Shown here: positions 28,084-37,387 of the stretch, in pieces
Layout of the letters: each line of letters starts with the position of its first letter
How positions within the stretch are numbered: the first letter of the stretch is position 1
Assembly: GCA_025449675.1 (NCBI GenBank)
Contig: JANWIX010000038.1
Location: 1-41,450, forward strand
DNA length: 41,450 nt
Direction of reading: 5' to 3'
Source: Nitrososphaera sp.
Lineage (GTDB): Archaea > Thermoproteota > Nitrososphaeria > Nitrososphaerales > Nitrososphaeraceae
Made by a program: the position numbers and the translations under genes
The notes under the pieces: generated by a model
Databases searched by the model: none
What the model saw: only the letters and a program-made list of their open reading frames with translations
Told to the model about the DNA's origin: nothing

Positions 28084-30486
28084 CTATTGATTTACTAATC
28101 GACCAGCAACGCTGATGGGGATCGTCCCGGCACTACTACCTTGTGTGGTTTTGAAACTCAACTCTATAGTACCATCAAGAGATTGAGGTACGAACTCATC
28201 GACATTGCAATTGAACTCTACATGGACAATATTCTTATCAAGCGTTACTGTAATCCATGTCGGAGCGTTGGCAACTACCCATGTTCCCTGCTGCGAAGCA
28301 GTAAGGTTGATGGTTGCAAAGGCTTGCGGGCATGGGCTCACGTCAATGACGTGATCAAATGCGGTTGTCGTTACATTTGCCGAAATCATAACTTCACCTT
28401 CGCTTTCGACTTGGATCACCTCGACGTCACTTTTCTTGCCGAACCCACAGCCATTAGGATCCGGATCTTCAAGGATTGTCCCGTCAGTAGCTGTAACCAT
28501 CGATTCGATAGTGTGCCAGTGCGGAACCGCTTCATCTCCCACCTTGCAATCTGAATCTTTGGTGAGTACTAGTTGATCAAATGTGACATGGTGGTCACTA
28601 AATACTATGGCTTGCATTGACCCATTTTTCATAAGAGGTTCAAGTCTAAACGCTGCATCCTGAGAATCAAGAGTTACACTAAGAATGTCCGCGATTGCGA
28701 GATAGCTCTCTGCTCCAATGGCTATGGAGTAAGTACCTTCATCCAGCTCGACTGAAGTAGTGCCATTCGCATTAGTCATTGATTCCGCCACAATATCTGA
28801 TGAACGCGAGATCAGAATAGAAGCATTAGCAATCGGCTGCGCCAAGTTGAAATCCCTTATGATTATTTTTAACGCGCCACTTGGAACAACAGGAACTTTG
28901 TCTAGAACTTCCTGAATCATCGCAGATAGCTGGTCAGCTTTGTATCCTAGTGCTATAGGATCACTGTTCAGCCCGCCAGCGCCGCCAAATCTAAACAAAA
29001 GGTCCCGATTACCTTCTGTCATTACCACCATAGAGGAAAACGATCCCTGAGGGAGAGGGTTTGCTGTCCAGAGCAAGACTGTGTCCTGAGCTAGACGCTC
29101 TCTTTCCCACCCATCGATTTTGGCAAAAATCAGATCACCGTCTAGACTTCTAACGATGACGGCTTCGAGAGGCTGCGCACCCTTATTCTCGATAGAGAGC
29201 ACACTAAACCTGGAATCCTGGAATTCTACAGAGGAATCTAGATCAACGGCCACCAAAGTCGGTTGATATTTTCCGGCTCGTGCACGCTCTGAATCTATCG
29301 CGTGGAGATATGCTGCTTCGTATAGATCAATCGCTGTCAGTGATTCGTTCTTCGCAGCAAGCTCCTGAGCTTTTAGTGTGAGGGACTTGGTGTTATTACT
29401 TGCAATTAGCTTCAACAACGACATTTGTGTACCATTAGCAGCGAAAACAGCAGCATCAGCTGCAGTGAGATTGCCCCCGGTCTCGCCATCAGTCTGGGTG
29501 GGAGTCCCGGATATGACATCTCTCAGGACGGCAAACTGAGTTGAAGCTCTGGTACCCTCGTCGTAATAGTCTCGTATCCCCATCGCTGTCTTCTTGTCCC
29601 GACAGTCAGGCGAATCCTCTTCAACAACTTCTGTTGATATTTTCCAGTCAACGTGGACTGAACCATCTTTGCCTCCAGTAGTTGTGATCTCGTATTCACC
29701 TGGTGCATTTTTGATAGTACTGACACCGCCCCAATCTTCGTCCCCATTGGTACCTGCCAGGTCAGTTGCTGTACCTATGAGTGCTTCCCCTAAACCTAAT
29801 AGCCCTATTCCAATTCCTAACTCGGAACTAATTACCCCGGCAGCGGCCATTCCAAGACCTACAACGCCCAAAACAGCGGCTGCTACTGTGGCTTCTGTAC
29901 TTTGTGCATCGGATTCTAGGACCCGTATCGCAAAGGCAACACTATCCATTGGCGTACATTCATAATATTCGGCAAGCGTAATCGGATATTCCGCAGAGTT
30001 CTTTAGACTTTTGTCCGGATAAAATGGGTAGTTGAATGGTGTGGTAGAGTCTAATGGAGTTCCCGAATCGAAAGGTCCGAATCCAGAGCCTTCCCGCATG
30101 GGACCCAACCATACTCGCATGCTTTCAACAGATCCATCTGGATTCTTCCTATTCGCTGCCTCAATTTGACCAAATAATACATCACCTAACCTGTTTGCAT
30201 GAACAGAAGTTACGTGCCAAGCCATAACAACTTCGGGCTTCCCCTCGAACGCCCCAATATCGGCTTCGTAAGTATAGCCGCCACCGAGTCCTGCACCAGG
30301 TGTCATTTTGAAGTGCATAGATCCGACGGCCACGGTTACTTTGATCTTGTCAGCCCCCTCTGTCGCGACCAACTGCGCACTCGCATTGCCTACAATATTT
30401 GCATATGAGAGGAAGGAACCAAGCAGCAAAGCTATCGTAGGAATCACGAGAGGCAGCTTTCTCATGAATCTTCGTGATGGAAGCAC
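28084..30486 (-). CDS. large secreted protein with a carboxypeptidase-regulatory-like domain
   Basis: Signal peptide (LPLVIPTIALLLGSFLSYANIVGNASA); KIIIRDFNLAQPIANASILISRSSDIVAESMTNANGTTSVELDEGTYSIAIGAESY. Confidence 0.6.
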   Translation of the reverse strand: MLPSRRFMRKLPLVIPTIALLLGSFLSYANIVGNASAQLVATEGADKIKVTVAVGSMHFKMTPGAGLGGGYTYEADIGAFEGKPEVVMAWHVTSVHANRLGDVLFGQIEAANRKNPDGSVESMRVWLGPMREGSGFGPFDSGTPLDSTTPFNYPFYPDKSLKNSAEYPITLAEYYECTPMDSVAFAIRVLESDAQSTEATVAAAVLGVVGLGMAAAGVISSELGIGIGLLGLGEALIGTATDLAGTNGDEDWGGVSTIKNAPGEYEITTTGGKDGSVHVDWKISTEVVEEDSPDCRDKKTAMGIRDYYDEGTRASTQFAVLRDVISGTPTQTDGETGGNLTAADAAVFAANGTQMSLLKLIASNNTKSLTLKAQELAAKNESLTAIDLYEAAYLHAIDSERARAGKYQPTLVAVDLDSSVEFQDSRFSVLSIENKGAQPLEAVIVRSLDGDLIFAKIDGWERERLAQDTVLLWTANPLPQGSFSSMVVMTEGNRDLLFRFGGAGGLNSDPIALGYKADQLSAMIQEVLDKVPVVPSGALKIIIRDFNLAQPIANASILISRSSDIVAESMTNANGTTSVELDEGTYSIAIGAESYLAIADILSVTLDSQDAAFRLEPLMKNGSMQAIVFSDHHVTFDQLVLTKDSDCKVGDEAVPHWHTIESMVTATDGTILEDPDPNGCGFGKKSDVEVIQVESEGEVMISANVTTTAFDHVIDVSPCPQAFATINLTASQQGTWVVANAPTWITVTLDKNIVHVEFNCNVDEFVPQSLDGTIELSFKTTQGSSAGTIPISVAGRLVNQ

Positions 30487-30588
30487 CCGTATTTAGCCTT
30501 TAAATAAAATGCAAAGAACCCACAAAATGTCTTCCTTCCAACTCTTACAGAAAAACCGAAAATCTTTAAATGGATCGAAATATGCCCT

Positions 30589-31158
30589 TTGGTTCAATTG
30601 AGAAGTCCGGAGCAAGACAATCCCAATCTTTCAGATTGCCTTCGAAATAATGTGTTTAGTATTGTGGCTCTGTGTGTGCTATCAGCGTCATCGTTGGCGC
30701 TATTCATGGGCAATGCTTCAGCCGAGGAAGCCACATTGATCGCAAAATACAACGAATTTGCATTTAATGTAACAACTTCTATGTCAAATGGCGCAGCTAC
30801 GGCTATTCAAGTTTCGCCTGACTTCACGTCGATAACAATAGACGTTAGACCTGCGGATACCCAGCCGGGTGATCTAATTGTCACTCTTCCACGTGACCTA
30901 ATTGATGCTAAGGATTCTCGAGGCGATATTTCATTTGTAGTGCTTGCAGGCATTACGGAAACTGATTACGAGCAACTCGCCTCTAGTGAAAGCGAAAGGC
31001 AGCTAAAGATTTCGGTCCCGGCGCGGGCAGAAAGCATTGAAATTATCGGCACCACGGTTGTGCCAGAATTTCCCATTGGAATGATCGGCGCGATCGCAGC
31101 GGGTATTGGAACAGGAATCTTAGTTGCTAGAACAAAGCTCTTCAACCGCGGCCATTAG
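30589..31158 (+). CDS. small secreted PEF-CTERM protein
   Basis: Signal peptide (VFSIVALCVLSASSLALFMGNASA); VVPEFPIGMIGAIAAGIGTGILVARTKLF. Confidence 0.65.
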   Translation: MVQLRSPEQDNPNLSDCLRNNVFSIVALCVLSASSLALFMGNASAEEATLIAKYNEFAFNVTTSMSNGAATAIQVSPDFTSITIDVRPADTQPGDLIVTLPRDLIDAKDSRGDISFVVLAGITETDYEQLASSESERQLKISVPARAESIEIIGTTVVPEFPIGMIGAIAAGIGTGILVARTKLFNRGH

Positions 31159-31203
31159 CTGTGACTTTAGCTGGCTGATTTCTAGCGCCAGTTCCTCCAT
31201 GAA
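31155..31203 (-). repeat. family A repeat, partial, overlapping the stop of 30589..31158
   Basis: tagctgtgactttagctggctgatttctagcgccagttcctcca. Confidence 0.65.
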
Positions 31204-31271
31204 TTGCTAGACCACTCCGTCAAATCACACTCCCGGCGAAAATAAAAAGCTATTCGACAGGATTCGCCGCC

Positions 31272-33917
31272 CTACGGAATATTGAATCCAATTTTGCCCT
31301 TGAATCTAGCTAGTAACGTTATCATTGTGATAAGCAGCAAAGTCATGACCAAAGTAATGCCAGGTGGAAACTCTGGAACGATCACTATCGCTTCATCGAG
31401 CTTTGCATTTATGTCAGCTATTTTTGCATCAACAGTCTCTGAACTACCCCCATCCCGTATCAACCCAACGAGCTCGTCTCGCAACAGCTTTTCTGTATCC
31501 TCTTTCAATTGTGTTGCATTTCGCTGCTCAAGTTCTGGTTCTATGTATTCGAAGTTGTCTAAATATGCCGCTGTCGCAAGGGCCAGTGCTCCGGTATTGT
31601 TGCCCGCTTTGTATTCTGTGGAAACATGACTGAGAAGCTCTCTTATGTTTTGAATGTATTGGAGCGAGGTGACATTTCTATTGCCGTCGTCACTTCCTTC
31701 CACAGAAATATTTCTGAAGACTCCATCCTGTGGAGGATTAGAACGAATGTAATTCCAGTATTCGTCGCTATTGATTTCTATGGCGCCAGGTAGTGGGTTA
31801 CCCTCCTTTGACAAAGGAGTGACTATCACGGTTGAAGGGTAGTACTCTGGGGGCACCGCGAAATAGGTAGGTTCCCCTCCTTTCATATCAACAAGATAAG
31901 AGTAGTCATAGTAGCTGAATGGTTCGATATGACTGATGGTTATGTTAAAGGAGGAATCTATGTTCGAAACAAGGTTCGAGCCAGGCAATTCAGGTGCGGT
32001 ACTCTTTCGGACCACGCGATTTGGAGTATTACCGGTTTCCGATATGGTTTCATCAAATGAATCGTGTATGTTATTCCATTCTTCTATGTCAGCGAAAGCC
32101 CCATGATTTACAAATATCATATTTAGATTGTCGGATCCTGAGGGGTTATTTAGGAACTCATGATACAGTTCTACTATCGTCTTCGGTTCTTGATCGTTGA
32201 TTGTCCCAAGAATTGTCTTCGCATCTGAGGCAATTTTGTCGGCCAAATTGGGGATTACCTTGGATGTCCCTACAAGCGTTCCATTTATCACAAGACCAGG
32301 ATTTGTTTCGTTCCCTGCATCATGGAAATCCCACAGAATCCCAGCTACAGAGAACTCCTCATGAATCCAAGGTCCCCAAACCTTGTAGTCGGTTTCAAGA
32401 TTATAATTGCCTGGTCCGACAGGATACATGTATGGTGTTGAGTTGCCATAATATTCGTTTATCAGCATTGCAACGAATTCTGCAAATCCCTCGATAATTG
32501 AGTCATTGGTACCAGAATTCAAATACCCCTGGTGTGGCGTCCCGTATGGACGCACGTAGGGATCGGGGTAAAGCTGAAACATCATGTAATGGCCAAGCTC
32601 ATGCCACTCCCTGTTCATTGGAGCATCGGGAACATGAATTGGGCTAGCTGAATCGCAGATGTAGACTCCAGCACCTGTTGCTTTGACTTTTTCAAGCGAC
32701 GTCCCCAAATCTCCAAAATATGGATATTTGTTACTGAGCTTTGCAGGGGCGTCGTAATATGCTCCACATTCTGCTTGCTCATGATGGGATTTTATCATGA
32801 CCGGATCCCACGCCACCGGTATATCCAAAGTTTCGAAATATTTTGCTGCCCGATAACTGTTGTAATAGATATACGCAGAGTCTCCCATTACCTGCAGAGT
32901 AGCATTTCCTCCTTTCCAATCTTCCATTTCCATAATTGTCATGGTTTCACCTAGTTTCTCGGCGCTTCCATATTCAAAGTTGACCTCAGCCTCATAACCC
33001 GAAGCCGTTCTCTCCCATTTCTCACATTTCGTACCCGGAAAATCATCCACGCAAAGAGCCTGGTAGACAGGAATAAAACGTCCTTCCAGCTCGTTTCCAT
33101 TTGTTACTGCAAACTCTGGCTTCCCTTCGTACCAAAGAAGCGATACTACTAGTAGCCTTGGAAGCTTGCCCGGATCCTTTTCAAACTCGAACTCATACTT
33201 GGCATCATCGTCATCAGTAGTTGCAGTTGCCATTTCGAAATTTGGCTTGGAAGTACTAAGTTTTTTCAAGTAAGGTTCGGCCATGTTCTCCATGTTGTCC
33301 ACTACTACTTTTGAATTGGATATTGGCGCAGGGCATTTGGCAAGTGGGGGGCATGTTCCATCAATCAAACCTTTGACAGTTCCAAAAATATGCAGTTTTT
33401 CAACTGATTGACCTATGGTCAGTACACACTTTCCATTCGTATCGTTGGTAACCTGGTTTTCAGATGTAAATGTGCCACCTTTGTCAAAATCCAGAGAATA
33501 GAAGAAACAGCCAAACCCAACTGACCCGTCTTCCCCAGTATTGGAACTGTTATCCCCACACCTATCTCCAGAGTAAGTGCTACTGTCCTCCCAGTGCAGA
33601 GTTGAGGAATCGATAAGAACTTCGACAACTCCGTAGCTACTGTTGTACATAGAAGTGTCGGGCCCTCCAGTGACATGATTATCGATTGAATATTGATAAT
33701 GAACCACCATGTCGGGATCGCCATTTGTGATCGTATGGTATTCGGAGTGGCAGCCATAAGCGTCTCCCACGACATCTTCGGCATAATGATAGCTGCCTGT
33801 GCTGTTTCCCTCGAAGCCCCCATCAACCGGAAATAGATCGGCAAATCCCGTGAATTTCTCCGAGATAGTTCGTGTTTGCCCGGGATCCGTGAATCCAGCG
33901 TCGTATGTGTATGTCAA
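31272..33917 (-). CDS. secreted HExxH metallopeptidase-like protein with PEF-CTERM anchor, paralogue of 25075..27831
   Basis: WHELGHYMMFQLY…SIIEGFAEFVAMLINEYYG; VIVPEFPPGITLVMTLLLITMITLLARFKGK. In-frame signal peptide upstream to about 34050. Confidence 0.7.
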   Translation of the reverse strand: MTYTYDAGFTDPGQTRTISEKFTGFADLFPVDGGFEGNSTGSYHYAEDVVGDAYGCHSEYHTITNGDPDMVVHYQYSIDNHVTGGPDTSMYNSSYGVVEVLIDSSTLHWEDSSTYSGDRCGDNSSNTGEDGSVGFGCFFYSLDFDKGGTFTSENQVTNDTNGKCVLTIGQSVEKLHIFGTVKGLIDGTCPPLAKCPAPISNSKVVVDNMENMAEPYLKKLSTSKPNFEMATATTDDDDAKYEFEFEKDPGKLPRLLVVSLLWYEGKPEFAVTNGNELEGRFIPVYQALCVDDFPGTKCEKWERTASGYEAEVNFEYGSAEKLGETMTIMEMEDWKGGNATLQVMGDSAYIYYNSYRAAKYFETLDIPVAWDPVMIKSHHEQAECGAYYDAPAKLSNKYPYFGDLGTSLEKVKATGAGVYICDSASPIHVPDAPMNREWHELGHYMMFQLYPDPYVRPYGTPHQGYLNSGTNDSIIEGFAEFVAMLINEYYGNSTPYMYPVGPGNYNLETDYKVWGPWIHEEFSVAGILWDFHDAGNETNPGLVINGTLVGTSKVIPNLADKIASDAKTILGTINDQEPKTIVELYHEFLNNPSGSDNLNMIFVNHGAFADIEEWNNIHDSFDETISETGNTPNRVVRKSTAPELPGSNLVSNIDSSFNITISHIEPFSYYDYSYLVDMKGGEPTYFAVPPEYYPSTVIVTPLSKEGNPLPGAIEINSDEYWNYIRSNPPQDGVFRNISVEGSDDGNRNVTSLQYIQNIRELLSHVSTEYKAGNNTGALALATAAYLDNFEYIEPELEQRNATQLKEDTEKLLRDELVGLIRDGGSSETVDAKIADINAKLDEAIVIVPEFPPGITLVMTLLLITMITLLARFKGKIGFNIP

Positions 33918-34177
33918 TGTTACTTGGAGGGGGTTATTGGGATCACCTCCCTGCTCATCCTGCGCGTTGGCTTCTCGGTTAGTTCTATACCCAGTGAAAC
34001 TTTGACCACCCGTGCCAAGTAAGAGAATGAAAATCAGACCTAGAGAAATGACCTTAGCAAAGTTCGATCCAAAATTCGGATGATCGGAATTATTAAGGTT
34101 CGTTGGGGATTGCTGCTTTTAGTAGGATAGATAAGTCTTACTGTCGATTCTATTGGTAAGAAATACCAAGTGCAGGG

Positions 34178-34420
34178 CTATCTACCGAGCACTCTGAATC
34201 TTCCATAAATGACAATCCCACCAACAGCTGCTGCTAGTGCAACAAATGCAGCCAATGGAAATTCTGGCACTACGCGGGTTCCAGAAATTACGATATCGTG
34301 ACCCCCGTTCCGAACAAATCAGAACGGTCGGTATTGAAAACCAAGGAGGGGAATCAGAGCCAATAGTCCTAGACCCATCAACATTCCAGCGACGCAGAGA
34401 CTGTATTTCGTTATCTTCAT
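34178..34420 (-). pseudogene. minigene: signal peptide, in-frame TGA, PEF-CTERM anchor
   Basis: MKITKYSLCVAGMLMGLGLLALIPLLGFQYRPF*FVRNGGHDIVISGTRVVPEFPLAAFVALAAAVGGIVIYGRFRVLGR*, 81 codons in one frame. Confidence 0.65.
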
Positions 34421-34601
34421 GTCGGTAGTTATGGCCAGCGACTATTACTACGATTCTCAAAAGTATTCATTACCAGTTCGCATTGTGTTTGATCTGTGAG
34501 CAGCTATTATGATTGCTCACTCAACACTCTTTTAGTACAGGTTTAGGAGTCAATCAAACGGACTCTGGATTCTGTCTGACTAGGTAGCCAACCCATGAGA
34601 T

Positions 34602-34716
34602 GCAGTAGCCTGTGTCCTGATCTGTGACTTCCGCTGGATGATTTCTATCGCCAGTTCCTCCAGGACGCTGGCCGGCAATTCGCCTTTGTAGAGCAATCTT
34701 TTTCTTTTTATCGAAT
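34602..34716 (-). repeat. family A repeat with a frameshift
   Basis: Minus strand reads …GELPASVLEELAIEIIQRKSQIRTQATASHGLAT*; one extra base upstream of LLYKGELP. Confidence 0.65.
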
Positions 34717-34756
34717 GCTCGTTTGGAAGCACATTGAGCAAATTGTGAGGGTCGCC

Positions 34757-36361
34757 TTACGGTATGTTTACATCTTCCTTTTTCTTCTGCATCTTCTTAA
34801 CTGCGACGATTCCGCCGACCGCAGCTGCAGCTGCTGCTATGCCAATGATTCCATACATCATCATATCATTCGAGCCTGAGTTTGAGGCTGGTGGTTGAGC
34901 AGTGGTGGGGGTCTCTGTTGTAGCTGTGGTTGTCTCTGGTTGAGCAGTGGTGGGGGTCTCTGTTGTAGCTGTGGTTGTAGCTCCCACAATAGTTATTTCT
35001 TCGACATCACTTCCTTTCCCATTCTTATCATCGGTAACTTCCAATGTAACCGTGTACGTACCGGGATTCTGATAGGTATGCGTTGCCGAAACACCATTGC
35101 CTTTAGCACCATCGCCAAAATCCCAACTATAGTCAACAACACTTCCACCTTGATCGGTGGACTTGTCTGCAGAGAAGGAGAGCTCTTTGCCCGCTTCGGA
35201 TTGACCTGATGGGGAAGTGAGGATCGCTAAAGGTAGAGAGTTGTCCGGAGGACTTACAACTACCACAAAAGATTTCGTTGCTTCATTGCCCGCGTCGTCC
35301 TCTGCGGTACATTTTACCAAGGTATCTCCTATTTGGAAAGCAGTTCCTGTCTCAGGCGAACACTTAGGTGTGATGCTCCCAGCCACTACGTCTTCAGCAC
35401 TCACTTCATAGGTGGCAATAAACCCTGATTCTCCGGTTGCCTTAAACTGCAGGGGTTGGGAGGGGACATTGATCGAAGGTGGCTCGGTGTCATCCACAGT
35501 GAATGTGAATTCTTTGCTCGCAGAATTGCCGGCCTTGTCCACAGCTGTGCATGTCACCTCAGTATCTCCCAAGGGGAATGGACCTGGCGGTGGGATGCAA
35601 GTCGGCGCGATGTTTCCATCTACAATATCAGTAGCTGATATGGAATAACTGACTTGGGCGCCAGAAGAGCTTGTGGCTTCAACCTTTAGAGCAGACTTGG
35701 CATTGATCACTGGCTTTGTTGTATCCTGAACAAGGACGTCAAATGACACGGGATCAGCAGTATTACCGGCATTGTCTGTAGCAGTACATGTTACCGAGGT
35801 AGTTTTCAGAGCGAAAAGACCTGGTGGAGGATTACAGGTGGGCGTGAGGTTTCCATCTACAATATCAGTAGCTGATACCTCATAGCTGTTGACTTTGGCG
35901 CCAGAAGAGCTTGTGGCCTCGACAGTCAAAGATGTGGCAGTGACCACCGGCTTTGTGGTATCCTGAACAAGGACGTCAAATGAGGCTGTTCCAGTGTTGC
36001 CGTGAGCATCTGTTGCTGTGCATGTTACCGGAGTAGTTCCTAAGGGGAATGGACCCGCAGGTGGGTTACACGTAGGCGTGATGTTTCCGTCTGTTTCATC
36101 ATTAGCTGACACTGGAAAGTTGGCATCGGCACCGGAAGAGCTCGTAGCTTCCACTGTATAGGGCGAGGATGGTACGGTGACCACAGGAGCCCAGCAATCA
36201 TCGCCGATTAAGCAGGCCTGGAAGATAGGGAAATCATCTATTTTTCCTATGTCTGCTGCATCAGCCTGTTGTAGAAGTGGAAAGGTGCTCGAGACGACAA
36301 CAATCAGCAGAGCGGCGAGAGTGTTTTTGCGAATATTGGACATAACCTCGGATCGTTCCAT
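34757..36361 (-). CDS. secreted HYR-repeat plus PKD-domain protein with C-terminal TM anchor
   Basis: Four VxATSSSGAxxxYxxSAxDxxDGxxxPTCxPPxGxFxLGxTxVTCTAxDxAGN units; PKD VVDYSWDFGDGAKGNGVSATHTYQNPGTYTVTLEV; Thr/Pro linker; TM. Likely start MERSEVMSNIRK at 36361 or 36343. Confidence 0.85.
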   Translation of the reverse strand: MERSEVMSNIRKNTLAALLIVVVSSTFPLLQQADAADIGKIDDFPIFQACLIGDDCWAPVVTVPSSPYTVEATSSSGADANFPVSANDETDGNITPTCNPPAGPFPLGTTPVTCTATDAHGNTGTASFDVLVQDTTKPVVTATSLTVEATSSSGAKVNSYEVSATDIVDGNLTPTCNPPPGLFALKTTSVTCTATDNAGNTADPVSFDVLVQDTTKPVINAKSALKVEATSSSGAQVSYSISATDIVDGNIAPTCIPPPGPFPLGDTEVTCTAVDKAGNSASKEFTFTVDDTEPPSINVPSQPLQFKATGESGFIATYEVSAEDVVAGSITPKCSPETGTAFQIGDTLVKCTAEDDAGNEATKSFVVVVSPPDNSLPLAILTSPSGQSEAGKELSFSADKSTDQGGSVVDYSWDFGDGAKGNGVSATHTYQNPGTYTVTLEVTDDKNGKGSDVEEITIVGATTTATTETPTTAQPETTTATTETPTTAQPPASNSGSNDMMMYGIIGIAAAAAAVGGIVAVKKMQKKKEDVNIP

Positions 36362-36672
36362 AGAAGCTATAGCAATATGACATTGATATAAGAATTCTGT
36401 TCGTGAAAATGTTCCATTGTCAATAATCAAGATAAGAAGATAGGATTCATTGTTAATCGAACAGAAATTTCCGCCCTCAAAGTCATGCTCGATGACATAA
36501 AGCTTTTCGACTTGAGAACGGGAAATATTTGTTCGTTGTCTCAAAGGTACCCATTTGCACTGCAGACCAATCATAGAAATAAGCTTAAAAGACAGCGGTC
36601 TCTTAGGTAGGCAGAAGCTGTTGGAGAAGAGCAATGAGAGCTGCTTCGTTAGAAGCTAACAAGGCTTAGGGG

Positions 36673-37359
36673 TTGGAAAGAATGCCTAACAATCAAACAA
36701 CAATCTGGGATAACGAAACTATAGACAATGACCCGCCGGTCACTAAAAAAGTGAGATTACACTGCCCTGGCCTTCTAAACAAGGTCGAGCTATCTTTCAA
36801 ATTCGACGTTTCAAATTTTCAGGGGTGCATTTTGGATGAACTAAAGCCAATATTGATCAATGACGAGGTGGTGCCGCTACAGCTTCCGGCTGACAAGATA
36901 AGATTAAAGCTTGTGGATATGGCTGGGGTAGACGTTACAAAATTTGTAAAGGCGAGCGTGGGCGGCGAAATAAATACCATAACCGTGAACTACAAAGTTA
37001 GATCTAAACCTTGGTTCTTCGAAAAGATTGGTAAAAAGGACGTCGGTAAACTTCGCCTTTCACTCATGTTGCATTGGTATGAAGAGAACAGAAAGTGTTC
37101 TAATGGCCACGAGATTCCTCCGGGTGAAAAGGATTGCCCCATTTGTAGTCCTCAGACAAAATATTGCATGTGGCACGGCGAGCCAGTCCAATCCAAGGCA
37201 ACGGTTTGTCCTTTTCAGGGTGGTCCAAAATACGAGACCGTGGTTACTCCAAATACACAAAAGATCTGTCCAAATCCTGCCTGCAAGAAGCGCATTCATG
37301 TAAAAGAGATCTTTTGCGAATATTGCGGGACAAAAGAGCCCCTGACACCGACATCCTAG
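36673..37359 (+). CDS. hypothetical protein with C-terminal zinc-ribbon-like cysteine pairs
   Basis: CSNGHEIPPGEKDCPIC…CPNPACKKRIHVKEIFCEYCG. Confidence 0.6.
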   Translation: MERMPNNQTTIWDNETIDNDPPVTKKVRLHCPGLLNKVELSFKFDVSNFQGCILDELKPILINDEVVPLQLPADKIRLKLVDMAGVDVTKFVKASVGGEINTITVNYKVRSKPWFFEKIGKKDVGKLRLSLMLHWYEENRKCSNGHEIPPGEKDCPICSPQTKYCMWHGEPVQSKATVCPFQGGPKYETVVTPNTQKICPNPACKKRIHVKEIFCEYCGTKEPLTPTS

Positions 37360-37387
37360 TAATCTGAAAATTCTATTGGTTATGTGA

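Noticed and set aside
29594-29965. 123-aa plus-strand Ser/Pro/Thr-rich ORF
   Set aside because: Antisense to the 800-aa secreted protein.
34182-34460. 92-aa minus-strand ORF from the track
   Set aside because: Wrong frame; the meaningful frame is 34178..34420 with a signal peptide and PEF-CTERM anchor.
34895-35648. Several plus-strand ORFs opposite the HYR/PKD gene
   Set aside because: Low-complexity antisense reading frames of a clearly coding minus-strand gene.
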